From Panopea generosa (lineage: Eukaryota; Mollusca; Bivalvia; Adapedonta; Hiatellidae), in contig CM055899.1 of assembly GCA_029582155.1 (NCBI GenBank), positions 55,695,853 through 55,759,852 on the forward strand: DNA of 64,000 nucleotides, given 5' to 3'. Under the pieces are notes generated by a model. The model searched no databases and was not told the DNA's origin. It worked only from the letters and a program-made list of their open reading frames with translations. The position numbers were made by a program, and so were the translations under genes. Below, piece by piece: positions 14,040-25,699 of this stretch. Within the stretch, counting starts at the first letter, position 1. Each line of letters starts with the position of its first letter.

Positions 14040-15330
14040 TAGATTTCTTGTAGTCGCTAATTATTAAATTCGCTTATTCTTGAATTCGATGGTTATTCAA
14101 GTTATTCATTATTGTTATAGTCGTTTATTCTTGTGTTCGATGAATATTTAAGTCATTGATTCGTGTAGTCGATGATTTATTTAAGTCGTCAATGTTGTAG
14201 TCGATGATTATTTAAGTCGTTGATTCGTGAAGTCGATGATTATTTAAGTCATTGATTTGTGTAGTCGATTAATATTTCAGTCGTCGATGTTGTAGTCGAT
14301 GATTTTTTAAGTCATTGATTCTTGTAGTCGATGATTATTTAAGTAACTGATTCGTGTAGTTGATGATTATTTAAGTCGTCGATATTTGTAGTCGATGATT
14401 ATTTAAGTCGTCGGTTTTTGTAGTCAATGATTATTTAAGTCGTTGATTATTGTAGTCAATGATTATTTAAGTAACTGATTCGTGCAGTCGATGATTATTA
14501 AAGTTGTCGATATTTGTAGTCAATGATTATTTAAGTCGTCGATTTGTGTAGTCAATGATAATTTAAGTCGTTGATTCTTGTATTAGATGATTTTTTAAGT
14601 AACTGATTCGTGTAGTTGATGATTATTTAAGTCGTCGATATTTGTAGTCGATGATTTTTTTAAGTCGTTGATTATTGTAGTCGATGATTATTTAAGTAAC
14701 TGATTCGTGTAGATGATGATTATTTAAGTCGTCGATATTTGTAGTCGATGATTATTTAAGTCGTCGATTTTTGTAGTGAATGATTATTTAAATCGTTGAT
14801 TATTGTAGTCAATGATTATTTAAGTAACTGATTCGTGCAGTCGATGATTATTTAAATTGTCGATATTTGTAATCGATGATTATTTAAGTTGTCGATTTGT
14901 GTAGTCAATGATAATTTAAGTCGTTGATTCTTGTAGTCGATGATTTTTTAAGTAACTGATTCGTGTAGTTAATGATTATTTAAGTCGTCGATATTTGTAG
15001 TCGATGGTTATTTAAGTCGTTGATTCTTGTAGTCGATGATTATTTAAGTAACTGATTCGTGTAGTTGATGATTATTTAAGTCGTCGATATTTGTAGTCGA
15101 TGATTATTTAAGTCGTCGATTTTTGTAGTCAATGATTATTTAAGTCGTTGATTCTTGAAGTCGATGATTTTTTTAAGTCATTGATGCGTGTAGTCGATGA
15201 TTATTTAAGTCGTCGAATTTTGTAGTCGATGGTTATTTAAGTTGTTGATTTTTGTAGTCGATGATTATATGATTATTTAAATCGGCGATTTTTGTAGTCG
15301 ATGATTATTTAAGTCGTTGATTCTTAATGT
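14040..15330. repeat. 32-bp satellite with higher-order structure
   Basis: The monomer is about 32 bases, resembling GTAGTCGATGATTATTTAAG followed by TCGTCGAT or TAACTGATTCGT. The variant TAACTGATTCGTG recurs at about 14344, 14472, 14600, 14697, 14825, 14953 and 15049. Those spacings (128, 128, 97, 128, 128, 96) show that monomers are arranged in groups of four, four and three. The array fades into unique sequence at both ends. Confidence 0.92.
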
Positions 15331-16767
15331 ATGGTGATTAATGAAGTTTCCAATCACCGCTAAACTCCGAAGGTGAGTATGGCCAAAATGCCGTATTGGT
15401 AACCGCTGGTTTGTGATACGTTGGTTGACATAAAAAAAACTCCTGCCTAGGGCCACGTTATGAACTTATTTAGATTTAGAACGTCTCATCCAACATTGAT
15501 AATCGTGGTAATCGACGTGTGGTAGCGGGCTATACCTATTTTATCGCCGTAACCACGTGTATCAGAGGCGACAGTGATTCACTTCTAAATACTGGAGTGG
15601 AGGTGCACTTCAACAGTCGCTTGAAAAATGACCGATTGTGTTAAACCACTTAAATATTACTATCCCGGGGTCATCACTAAGTTCCCTTGATTTGATGGTT
15701 GATACATCACGCCGAAGATAGATAACAAATCTCCAAAAGTATCCCTTTTACGACAGTGTATTCCTAACAGTTGTTCATACAAGTTGTACAATAAAGTGTA
15801 TGAAAATGATAAATGTAAGAGTTCATTAACAATAACAACAACAATAACAACAATAACAATATATTTATTCACACAGACCATAAAACATGACACCATGAGG
15901 TGATGCATCATTACAAATATGTTAAGGTTCATATATAATAAGGTTGTTAGTAGCTGTATTTGCTTGTTAAGCAATGCATATTAATATTTGTTGATACTTT
16001 TCCAAAATTTAGTGGGAGAGTTCCATGAAATATAACCATCCGAGGTTTTATTATCCTGTTCATATAAGTACACATATATGTACACATACTAGACTTATGC
16101 ATATACATGTACACACACAAATATATATATTTTGAGAAAAAGTAGTTATTACTGATTATCAGTTTGATCAATTCACATTTTGTTTTATACTGAGCTTTAT
16201 CTGATATGATCATACGCTTTTAAATTTAAGTATATTTGGTCATACGTAGTACGTTTTTTTAAGAACGTTTTTGCTCGCAAACAGAAGATATTGTATGAAA
16301 TTAATGGTACAATAACAAATATTGAATGGACACATTTATTTATAGTCTAAATATGCTCAGATTAAATGATTAACTGTAAATGGCCGGAACTGTTGCTACG
16401 AACATGCAACATACTCGGATTAACATAAATTGTTGTATGGTAGTAATTTACATTGTTTAGATTAGTTTATATCCGGCTTTTAGCGTTTTAAAATTTAAAT
16501 TTGCCGATCAACCGATTATCGGTAGACTGTCACTAGCAGTATAAATGTACTGTTAATAAAAATGGCTTTAGTAAAACTGATATGAGTACATACTCTTTGG
16601 CTCTTAAAATTATTATATTGTGAATTGGTTCAGAAAGAGTAAAATTACTTTTCAGCATTATGTATTTTTTAGTATGAGTTTGTTTTAATATATGTCCATA
16701 CATGTTATAATACAAAATATGAAAAGACATTAAATAGGTGTTCATTATATGTCTTGTCTATCCGCAG
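15331..16767. other. no gene seen (candidate intron)
   Basis: A short CAACAATAA simple repeat lies near 15830-15860. Several minus-strand ORFs are present but they are low-complexity and carry no motif. Confidence 0.45.
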
Positions 16768-16818
16768 GTACACCGTTAAAAGATGGAAACCGAGAGACCA
16801 ATCCAAAAACAAATCGTG
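16768..16818 (+). CDS. candidate 51-base exon of the microexon/GTPase gene
   Basis: TCTTGTCTATCCGCAG precedes the segment and GTAACTAC follows it. The 51 bases are a multiple of three and open in phase 1, reading TPLKDGNRETNPKTNR after a split glycine codon. It is shut in phase 0. Entering and leaving in phase 1 matches every downstream microexon and the GTPase exon. It would supply a short polar, probably disordered N-terminal segment. The ORF is short, so splice sites and phase carry the call. Confidence 0.5.
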
Positions 16819-17099
16819 GTAACTACTAATTATCAATATTTTGACACATTTATATGCAAAACCTTTACGATTAGTCAATATATTGATTTATTACGATAGA
16901 ATTATTCGCACTTCATGTTACAGTCGGTATTGGAATATATATAAATACATCAAGTATAGTTCATATCGCTTCATATAAATAAACATCGTTCACCGCCTTG
17001 AATGTATTCCCTGGGTTATACATGTTTTATTCGTTTTCCGTTACCAACTGTTGGTATTATACTGTACCAATATGGATGTTTTGTAAATGGATTTTTTTT

Positions 17100-17300
17100 T
17101 GTGGAATAAATGTCTGCTTTACAATAAAAAACTCAAATGCGAAGAAAGCTCAGAATTTATATGAATCGCTTTATGGTCTGTTCTTGGATAGAGTGTTACT
17201 TTAAGATGCATTGGATGAAGCTGGGAACCGAACCCGCAGAATACGGCATGAGTGGTCAACACTTTATATACTACACTATCTTCCCGACCATCCGCTACAG
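17100..17300 (-). mobile_element. tRNA-derived SINE, minus orientation
   Basis: On the minus strand the right end reads as a tRNA head: an AGATAGTGTAGTATATAAAG box A-like stretch, then a perfect box B GGGTTCGGTTCC near 17222-17233. The body continues to the left through a GCTTTCTTCGCATTTGAG segment near 17133. Related copies lie near 46130-46330 and, shortened, near 55900-56060, each followed by the same AGGTCTGAAC-containing flank. That shows 17.0-17.4 kb shares an origin with blocks of the downstream cassette array. Confidence 0.7.
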
Positions 17301-17520
17301 TATAGCCCCGTTTGAAATCGTAGGATTTTCACATGTACAGAGAGAGGTCTGAACTTCGATAAAGGTAGTTTCGATGACAATTGCAATCTGTTCACTTATA
17401 CATTTTAAAAAAGATTACTTTGATATATTTGTAAAATAGATACTTGACATGTATACATATTGATCGATTTTGAAGGTGAATTTAAACATTTTATTGGACA
17501 AAATATTTCTGTTGTATATA

Positions 17521-17770
17521 ACATGAATTTTAATGCACTAAGAACGTTTAGATATATTTTCCGCATGATTTCTAACGACAATATTAATGGACCTGGACAT
17601 ATATCTATACAGTAAGGATTCCAATATTTATAGATTTTCCACAGTCCTTACAAGCTCAGATATTATTTTTTTAATTTTGAGTAACCATAATCATGGTTAC
17701 CCGTTTATTTATATTTTCACATACAGCATATAAATACATTTTGAATAATAAAATAATTTGTATATCAGAA
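17521..17770. repeat. inverted copy of the block at 24540-24760 and 32280-32470
   Basis: Read in reverse complement, this stretch matches the block carrying AAGCTTGTAAGAAGGACTGC, TCCATTAATATTGTCG and AACGTTCTTAGTGTATTTAA. It is the outermost recognisable piece of the left side of a large inverted structure. On the plus strand of the right-hand copies a weak LINE-like reading exists (KKLSKLVRRTAKSINIGRL), so the block may be transposon-derived. Confidence 0.7.
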
Positions 17771-18009
17771 GACATTAGTATGACCATGGTTGGTTTACTT
17801 GTAACGAAGTCGTCAAATCAATCCTTATAATTATTCTCAACAGTACTGTGTATTCTTCTGTGCTTGATTATTAAATCACTGAGATGGTCAATGATAACAA
17901 ACTGTGTGTACAATTGCTATATATGGTATACTTTTTTTTCTCACTTGAATATGTTGGCATGTTTTTTATGTGACATTGAAGCTTGGGATTGCTTGTGAGC
18001 TCAATAACA

Positions 18010-18600
18010 ATGACAATGTAACAATACAGGACGATGTTGTCCTTTGGTACGCGCGTCGCTGCTTTGGAGGAACTTGTCTCCGTTGATGTCAACAAGAATG
18101 TTGTTGATCTTGTACATCATGGAGAGCCGGTTGTGTTTTCGACGCTGTTCAAGGGGCTCCCAGTTGAGTTCTTTTAGCATATTGGATATACACCCTGGAG
18201 TCTTAGTAGAATAGTCGTTGAAAACAAAGCGGGCCGCTCGACGCTGAACCTGCTCAATAGCGTGACGTGATTTAGCTGGTATGGGTCCCAGACGGTGGCG
18301 GCATTCTCGAGTTGGGGGCGGACCATGGCCTTATAGGAAGCTTTATTGAGGTGGCGTGTATTCTCTCAGGTTTCTGCGAATGAACAGCAGAGTCCGAATG
18401 GCATTGCTCGTGATGTTGTATATGTGTTTCTCCCAGTCTCCCAGGTGATCGAGAACGACCATGACAGACAGCTCCTCCAGGAAGATTTCACGACACTAGA
18501 AAAGTAGGAAGTGACATAGCAGATGAGCTTCAACCCTAATAAGTGCACTGTCATCAGGATCGCCCCTCGATGTCGGAAAACCATTGACACCACTAACAGT
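18010..18600 (-). mobile_element. LINE reverse transcriptase C-terminal fragment (jockey/CR1-like)
   Basis: On the minus strand, VLDHLGDWEKHIYNITSNAI is followed after frame breaks by IEQVQRRAARFVFNDYS, CISNMLKELNWEPLEQRR and HNRLSMMYKINNILVDI. This order (tethering helix, VQRRAARFV, LGW-x-x-L-x-x-RR, L-x-x-x-YKI) is the C-terminal end of jockey/CR1-type ORF2 proteins. At least one in-frame stop and a frameshift lie near 18340. GC content is clearly above the surroundings. It interrupts a repeat block shared with 22570-22760 and 30810-31010, so it is a later, truncated insertion. Confidence 0.85.
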
Positions 18601-18734
18601 TTCCATCATTTTTGCATATTGTCCTCCTTGCAGTAAAAATATTTTGGAGAAAAGCGTTTTTTGGAAAGAAGTTATTTATATCAGTACAACTTATATCACA
18701 TTCGAAAATAAGGTTACCGCTATAGTGTTTTAAT

Positions 18735-18885
18735 TGATTTAGGTATATTTTCTTTCCACACACTTGTGCTATTGTTCATTATTCACTTGATCTAACTTGC
18801 TTTAAGAGAAAATATGATTTGTTCCAAGTCCAGCATTTTTAGTCCCCCTTCCTCAAATTGTTATATGAGAGTAGATCGTTTGGTA
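18735..18885. repeat. inverted copy of the block at 23000-23130 and 31245-31375
   Basis: The reverse complement contains GATCTACTCTCATATAACAA, then ATTTGAGGAAGGGGGACT, AATGCTGGACTT and TTAAAGCAAGTTAGATCAAG. These match the right-hand blocks in the same order. It belongs to the left arm of the inverted structure centred near 19.98 kb. Confidence 0.8.
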
Positions 18886-19480
18886 CCTACATTACAAAAG
18901 ACGATTGCTACCTGCATGATAAGCACATTCTTGGTACTTAAAGTATACAAGACAAACACCATATGCATGATAAAGACACGTTTGGTACATAAATTAAACA
19001 ATTAAAACACCAACGCTATGAGAACCACACGTTCGATAGCTAAATAACACAAGACAACCCTTAAGCACGTGTATGGTACTTAAATTACACAAGATGTGCA
19101 TCAACCGCAAAAGAAAACCGCATGTTTAATATCTAAAATACCCAAAGACAGGCACCTACAACATGAGAACCACACGTTTGTTATTTAAATTACAAAAGAC
19201 AAGCGCTAATGCATGATAAGCACGTGTTTGGTACTTAAATTACACAAGACAAGCACCAACTGCAGGAGAAACACACGTCTGATACCTAATTTACACAAGA
19301 CAGGCTTTAACGCCATGAGAACCACACGTTTGGTACCTAAATTACACATGACAAGCAGCAACGGCATGGAGACCCCGCGATAAGTATCTAAATTATACAA
19401 GACAAGCATAAATTTGATTAAGAGCACACGTTTGCACCTAAATTAAACATGACAAGTGTTAAAGGGTACCGCATGTCAGA
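18870..19480 (-). repeat. GGTACC minisatellite, inverted arm
   Basis: TTTGGTACCTAAATTACACA and close variants recur about every 50-60 bases with CAAGACAAGC and CATGATAAGCACACG segments. This is the reverse complement of the array at 20430-22490. The two arrays flank the palindrome symmetrically, though this arm is shorter. Confidence 0.9.
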
Positions 19481-19529
19481 AAATAAATGGCTATTTATCG
19501 TTAAATAGACAAGTAAATAACAAAAGTAT

Positions 19530-20440
19530 CAACAAATATTAAATGAACGAAATTCATCAAATAAGAAAAATGATATTAATCACATGATTTCAAGCGTTTC
19601 CTAAATATTATGGGCGCCGCAATCTTATAGCTCTTCTATGTTGGAGGTTTTCTGTGACGTCATAGAATCACTTCCGATCTAGTTCTCGCGAAAATGTTAT
19701 TGTGTCGTCAATGACTGCTCTCTACTAAAACTCTTATGTATATACACTAATTAACTATCCTGTCACAATTAAATGGCTTTTGTTTGTATTTTAATAATAA
19801 TTGTTTGATACCATGTCATTTTCACACCTAAGTTTTGGCATTAACCTCTTCTTTTTATTGTTTATTGGATTATCGCACTTGTTTAATCAGCATGCAATTA
19901 ATATAACATTGTGAAAGTTTGCTATATTAATTTCGCAGTATTTTGGAAGAGTAACGCCAATGCATGGTACGCTTCATTCTGCAATCTTAGGTCCTACCCC
20001 CAAAGTATATAGGTGTTTTGCGCGTGACTTCACCAGAAGCTTGATATGAGGCATTGTGAAATCTCATATTAGGAAAACTAAACACAACGCTGCCTACAAA
20101 ACATATCGCATTACATTGGGTTAAGTCCTTCAATTCAGGAACGTTTTTGCGTTTAATTGTCTTCCTTCGATGTTCACTAATGCACTGTATATCTATCTAT
20201 AAACTGTTTACGTTAATTAGTGTATATACATAAGAGTTTCAGTAGAGAGCAGTCATTAACGACACAATAAAATTTTCGCGAGAACTTAAAAGGAAGTGCT
20301 TCTATGACGTCACCGAAAACCTCCAACACAAAAAAGCTATAAAATGGCGGCGCCCATAATATTTAGGAAACGCTTAAAAACATGATATTAAATATCGTTT
20401 TTCTCATTTGATAAATTACGTGTCATCAATTGTGTCATCC
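19530..20440. repeat. palindrome with promoter-like motifs
   Basis: The left arm (about 19530-19752) and right arm (about 20209-20440) are inverted copies around a spacer of about 455 bases. Shared pieces include GTATATACATAAGAGTTT, AGTAGAGAGCAGTCATT, and the CCTAAATATTATGGGCGCCG end with its partner near 20345. Both arms hold a perfect CRE, TGACGTCA (19655-19662 and 20305-20312), and a TCTCGCGA-like element (19684-19693; mirrored at 20275-20284). The right arm also has AAAATGGCGGCGCC, a YY1-like site (20341-20354). No ORF or known transposon end is seen in the spacer. Confidence 0.85.
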
Positions 20441-22490
20441 AGGTACCAATAGTGTGCATGGAATGACGTTGGTGCTTTTTTTTATAATTTAGATACCAAA
20501 CGTGTGGCTCTCATGTTGTTGGTGCCTGTCTTTGGGTATTTTAGGTATTAAACATGCGGTTCCCTTTTGCGGTTGTTGCCTGTTTTGTGTAATTTAAGTA
20601 CCATACACGTGCTTATCATCCAGTTAATGATTGTCATGTGTAATTTAGCTATCGAACGTGTGGTTCCCATAGCGTTGGTGTTTTAATTGTGTAACTTAAG
20701 TACCAAATATGATTGTGTTTTTCATGAATATGGTGTTTGTCTTGTATACTTGAAGTACCAAAAATGTGCTTATCATACAGGTAGCGCTTGTCTTTTGTAA
20801 TTTAGGTACCAAACGTGTGGTTTTAATGTTGTTGGTCCTTTAAGTGTGTAATTTAGCTACCAATCGTGTGCAAATCATACAGTTGGTACTTGTCTTGTGT
20901 AATTTAGATACATGTACCAAACTGCGGTTACCAAACATGTGGTTCTCATGCTGTTGGTGCGTTAACTGTGTATTTTAGGTACCAAAAAGGTGTGTATATT
21001 AGGCAGCAAACGTGTGCTTCTCCTGCAGTTGGTGCTAGTCTTGTGTAATTTATGTACCAAACACGTGCTTGTCATGCAGGTAGCAATGGTCATTTGTAAT
21101 TTAAGTACGAAATTCGTGGTTCATATGTTCAACTTGTTGGTGCTTTAATTGTGTATTTAAGGTACCAAACGTGTGCTTATCATGCAGTTGGTGCTTGTTT
21201 GGCGCAAATGAGGTACAAATGCGTGTTTCTCATGCAAATAATGCTTGCTGTGTGTATTTTACGTACTAAACGTGTGAATCTCATGTCGTTGTGTAATTTA
21301 GGGACCAAATGTGTAGTTCTTAAGCAGTTGGTGATTGTCTCGTGTAGTTTAGGTACCAAACGTGTGGATCTCATGTCGTTAGTACTTGTCCTGTGTAATT
21401 TAGGTACCAAACGCGTTGTTCTCATGCCGTTGGTGCTTGTCGTATGTAATATACGTACTTAACGTGTGGTTCTCATTCCGTTTGTAAGTTATTTGTGTAC
21501 TTTAGGTACCAAACGTGTGCTTATCATGCAAGGTGTGCTTGTCTTATTAATGTAGATACCAAACGTGTGGGTCTCATTAGGTTGGCACTTTTATTGTGTA
21601 GTTTAGGTACTAGATGTGTAGTTCTCAAATAGTTGGTTCTTCTCTTGTATAATTTAGGTACCAAACACGTGCTTATCATGCAGATTGCGCTTGACTTATG
21701 TACTAAACGTACCAAACGTTTGATTATTATATCATTGATGCGTGTGCATATCATGCAGTTGGTGATTGTCTCATGTAGTATAGTTATCAAATGTGTAGAT
21801 CTCACGTCGTTGATGTCTGTCTTGTGTATTTTATGTACCAAATGTGTGCTAAGCATGCAGTTTGTGCTTGTCTATTGTAATGTAGGTATCAAACGTGTTG
21901 TTCTCATTCTGTTGGTACTTTTATTGAACAATTTATGTACCAAATGTGTGAGTATCAAGTAGTTGGTTCATGTCTTTTGTAATTTAGGTACAAAACACGT
22001 GCTTATCATGTAGATAGCGCTTTTCTTATGTAATAAAGGTACGAAACGTTTGATTCTCATGACATTGATGCGTGTCCATATACTTTGTGCTTGTCTTATG
22101 TAATAAAGGCACAAACCGTGCGATTTTCATGTCGCTGGTGCCTGTCCTGTGTATTTTAGGTACCAAATGTGTGATAAACATGCAGTTGGTGGGTGTCTAG
22201 TGTAATTTAGGCCGTTACTACTTGCCCATTGTAATTTACGTACTTAACGTGTTGTCCTCATGTCGTTTATGCTTCGATTATATTACTTAGGTACCAAATG
22301 TGTACTTAGTGTGCAGTTTGAGCTTGTGTTATGTTATATAGGTACCAAACGTTTGTTTTTAATTCCGTTGGTGCTTTTATTGTGTAATTGAGTTGGTTCT
22401 TGTCTTGTGTAATTTAAGTACAAAACATGTGTTTATCATGCAGGTAGAGCTTGTCTTATGTAATTAAGGTACGAATGATAAATTTGCTTT
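20430..22490 (+). repeat. GGTACC minisatellite, right arm
   Basis: Units resemble TTGTGTAATTTAGGTACCAA followed by ACGTGTGGTTCTCATG and GTTGGTGCTTG. Successive TAGGTACC-like sites such as 20804 and 20854 are about 50 bases apart, with variation up to about 60. The several ORFs across it on both strands, rich in LVPKLH or LGTKRV-like motifs, are products of the repeat and not genes. Confidence 0.93.
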
Positions 22491-22569
22491 CTCTTGCAGT
22501 TTCGATGTAAACAGATGTATACAAATTCTCATATTTTATATAAAAGTACATGTTCATGTGGAAATTTTT

Positions 22570-23400
22570 TCTCTTTTTATGTGCTTAATTATTAAATCAC
22601 TGAGACGGTCAATGATAACAAACTGTGTGTACATTGTTATATATGGTAAACTCGATTTTCTCACTTGAATATGTTGATATGGTCTTTCTGTGAAATTGAA
22701 GCAGCTTGGGATTGCTCGTGAGCTCAAAAACAATGACATTGTAATTGTTGGCTGTATTGAAAATAACTATTTTTATGAAAAAGCCTTTTGTGGTCGTATT
22801 AAGAAACAATTTGGGGTTCAAGAATTGTCAATAATATGTTCGTATGTTTGTCAGCCCCATCGTCAATATTCAATGAATAGAGCAAGAATGAAATCAAAAA
22901 AGAAAATGTAGCACAATCTCTTTCCTGTATTGTACACATCTGTAACAGAGTAATAGAGTCGTGATTGTCGTTTAATGTTACCATTACGTATCTGAGCTTG
23001 TAAGAAACGATCTACACTGATATAGCAATTTGAGGAAAGGAGACTTAGAATGCTGGACTTAAAGCAAGTTGGATCAAGCGAATAACGAACAATTAAACAT
23101 GTTTGTGGAAATAAATATATCTTAATGTGTTATTTGGAACAATTAACAACAAAATAAGTTTTATAAAGGATGGTTTTGACAAAGGGGCAAAATATTTTGA
23201 ACATATAGATTGAAAACGTTTTACACTTTTGACTACTTTTCATACTTATATGATATGGAAATAACAGATTATCTCAAGTATTTATCACTTATATCGTGTA
23301 TTGCAAAACACTTTAAATCTAAATTATACAATTACCAACTTCATAAGTAATCTACCTACATAAACACACAACAACACAAATAGAAAAAAGAATTTCAAGA
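22570..23400. repeat. repeat block shared with 30810-31600 and partly 17860-18028
   Basis: It begins near AATCACTGAGACGGTCAATG. The plus strand holds a short open reading (IARELKNNDIVIVGCIEN) that has diverged and broken in the copies. The first 170 bases also occur at 17860-18028, in direct orientation, although neighbouring blocks there are inverted. It may be a mobile element; I do not recognise the family. Confidence 0.6.
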
Positions 23401-23499
23401 TGCAATTATTGACTGGAAATATATTTATATAGTATAGCATTAAAATGTATAATTTCCACTAAACAATGCAATTTTCAATATAAATATATAGTGAGAATA

Positions 23500-23905
23500 G
23501 TTACTAGAAATGTGATTTATGTGTTATGAATACAGAAACCGGGAACCATTTATTTTGGAAATGTGTTCATATACAATCATTCTGGTCAAGTTTACAAATA
23601 CTTTTGCGTATATTTGTCATTGGATTTAGTTAACATACATGTAACTTTAGGATACTCAGCCAATTATACAAAATTTGTATAATGATATCAGCAAAATATT
23701 ATATTTACCTAAACAAATGTAGAAAAAAATATTCCTAATGCCATTGGATACAAGGTTTACTTATTTAAATGTATGGAAATTAATAAAAAATGCATTTACA
23801 TAATTGAAAAATTAATGGAGATATCTTATCGATTATTTTTTTTAATTAAAATCATTTTGATATATTTATGTTGTTTATGGGATGATGCAAAAAAAAAAAT
23901 TCTAT
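23500..23905 (+). mobile_element. LINE 3' tail, copy A
   Basis: The plus strand reads CVMNTETGNHLFWKCVHIQS followed by FWSSLQILL. This is the C-x-x-x-E-x-x-x-HLFW-x-C-x-x-x-x-x-FW zinc-knuckle pattern at the C terminus of LINE ORF2 proteins. A further AKYYIYLNKCRKKYS-like piece follows near 23690, broken by stops and indels. The same tail recurs in copy B. No reverse transcriptase core is attached. Confidence 0.65.
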
Positions 23906-23912
23906 CATATTG

Positions 23913-24372
23913 GCATAGTACCACCATTGCAAAAAGGAAGTGCTTCCGTGGGGTAATCGCATAATGGCGGTTTTAAATAATCCTCATTTCTTCTTCTTTA
24001 AAAATGCATTTTCCTTATTTTAATGCTCATTTTTTTTATTTGAATGGCATTATTGATGTATTTTGAACATTTTGACAGCATTGTCATGTTTGAATTGTGA
24101 ATTTAGAAAAAAAAATTGATGCTTGGAAATTTGGGTATGAATACATGATTTCGGAAGTCTACTTTCACTTTGTACACACTGAGCAGAAAAAAAATCTCTT
24201 ATATGACACATGACCCATACTTTTCTCATCATATTTTGATAGTGCAGCGGTTGACAAACAGTAAAATGTAAGTTTCACTTCTTTCATTTTGGTTTCTCTA
24301 TGAATGTCAAGCCTTCAAACTTTTATTATTTACTATAGAATAAAGAACAAAAATCAATGGTGGGATGACACC
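23913..24372 (+). mobile_element. 460-bp MITE with 5-bp target duplication
   Basis: The element starts GGCATAGTACCACCATTG and ends CAATGGTGGGATGACACC, giving imperfect terminal inverted repeats (13 of 18 positions match). It is flanked by TATTG at 23908-23912 and 24373-24377. Copy B has the empty site with a single TATTG (CATATTGCATTGC near 32139), which proves insertion after the duplication. A second copy lies at 1513-1991. There is no coding capacity, so it is a non-autonomous DNA element of undetermined superfamily. Confidence 0.9.
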
Positions 24373-24408
24373 TATTGCATTGCATTATACTTCTTTACAT
24401 GTATGGCT

Positions 24409-24520
<112 letters not shown>

Positions 24521-25460
24521 ACAATACAAACACATTTTATTATGTTTGATTAAAAATGTATGTATATGCTGTATGTGAAAATGTAAATAAACGGGATACC
24601 AAAATTAAAAATAAAACTTAAGCTTGTAAGAAGGACTGCAAAATCTATAAATATTGGGATCCTTACTGTATATATTTATGTCCATGTCCATTAATATTGT
24701 CGTTAAAAGCATGCAGAAAATATATCTGAACGTTCTTAGTGTATTTAAATTCATGTTTTAAATGAAAGAAAATTGTGCATTTAATTTGATTGCTCATACG
24801 GAAAGTATGCTCCCAGCATCAATATAGCATTCATCGGTTTGATAATTCTATATAACAAAAAGTCATGATATTACAATTTTAATAATAACGTCCTGTATTG
24901 GGAATATATGTAGTAATGTTGAGCTTTTCGTTTAATGTTAGAATTATACGTATCTGGGCTAGTAAGAAACACAGTGAAAAATATATTAATATTGGAATAT
25001 TTAGAAAGATATTTCCAGGTTTATAAATGTTGTAATTCAAACCATCAATAGAAATACAAATATGTTTATACTTAGTTCTAACTCCGGAAGAATACTTCGC
25101 ACTGCTAAAAGCAATGAACCAATGTGCTATGTTCATCACATTGGTCTATTTTATGGTGGTTGGAAAATCGCATTGCCATTTGTAAGTTAATCCGTACTTT
25201 CCTATGACTGTGTCCTTTCTTTAACAGCAGTTGCATATTGCAATTTCAATATAACGTTACATTTTATAACAACAAAATATCAATATGTTATGCACAACAC
25301 CATTATCCGTAGCTTAAAGTTCAATGTCACACAACTCCAAAAAGAAATATATTGCAAATGCGTTTCGCCAAAGCAACATATATTTAGTATTGAAATTGTT
25401 TTATATATATATTTATATGACACGGCACTGTTTTACGTTTGAATTGTATTTACTTTTCAG

Positions 25461-25484
25461 ATTCGACGATGGAAATGTTGGCTT
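25461..25484 (+). CDS. 24-base microexon, copy A of the segment
   Basis: TTTACTTTTCAG precedes and GTAAGACTTGTTTTGTA follows, the same flanks as every other microexon in the window. The exon has 24 bases, a multiple of three. In phase 1 it reads STMEMLA after a split first codon. It ends in T instead of the usual G, so joining to the next exon gives a tyrosine codon if spliced to 33176, but a stop codon if spliced to an exon beginning AA. This limits which exons it can join. It is less certain than the later copies. Confidence 0.5.
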
Positions 25485-25699
25485 GTAAGACTTGTTTTGT
25501 ATTTACATAAACATCACATAATGAATTCAGCTCGAAATTGGGGAAGTTACATTGAATTGAAATTGTATCATGAAAGATGGAGATTTGTGTACTAATCACA
25601 TATTTTAGTGCATCAAGCATGTGTCAGTTAAATATACAGTACGCTATTGTGGATCTGGAATAAACGACAATACATTGAATTTAATAATAACAACATATC

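Noticed and set aside
18485-19005. CRISPR-like or regularly spaced repeat arrays
   Set aside because: The periodic units here and at 20.4-22.5 kb are degenerate minisatellite without unique spacers, in a eukaryotic genome.
21151-21962. Overlapping ORFs on both strands with repeated LVPKLH or LGTKRV-like motifs (also at 29937-30288 and 19206-19427)
   Set aside because: They follow the period of the GGTACC minisatellite and are open on both strands at once. No start context or splice sites; repeat artefact.
22690-22911. 73-residue ORF with a similar ORF at 30936-31145
   Set aside because: It is present in both segment copies but with different ends and internal differences, and overlapped by opposite-strand ORFs. 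Treated as part of a repeat block, not a gene.
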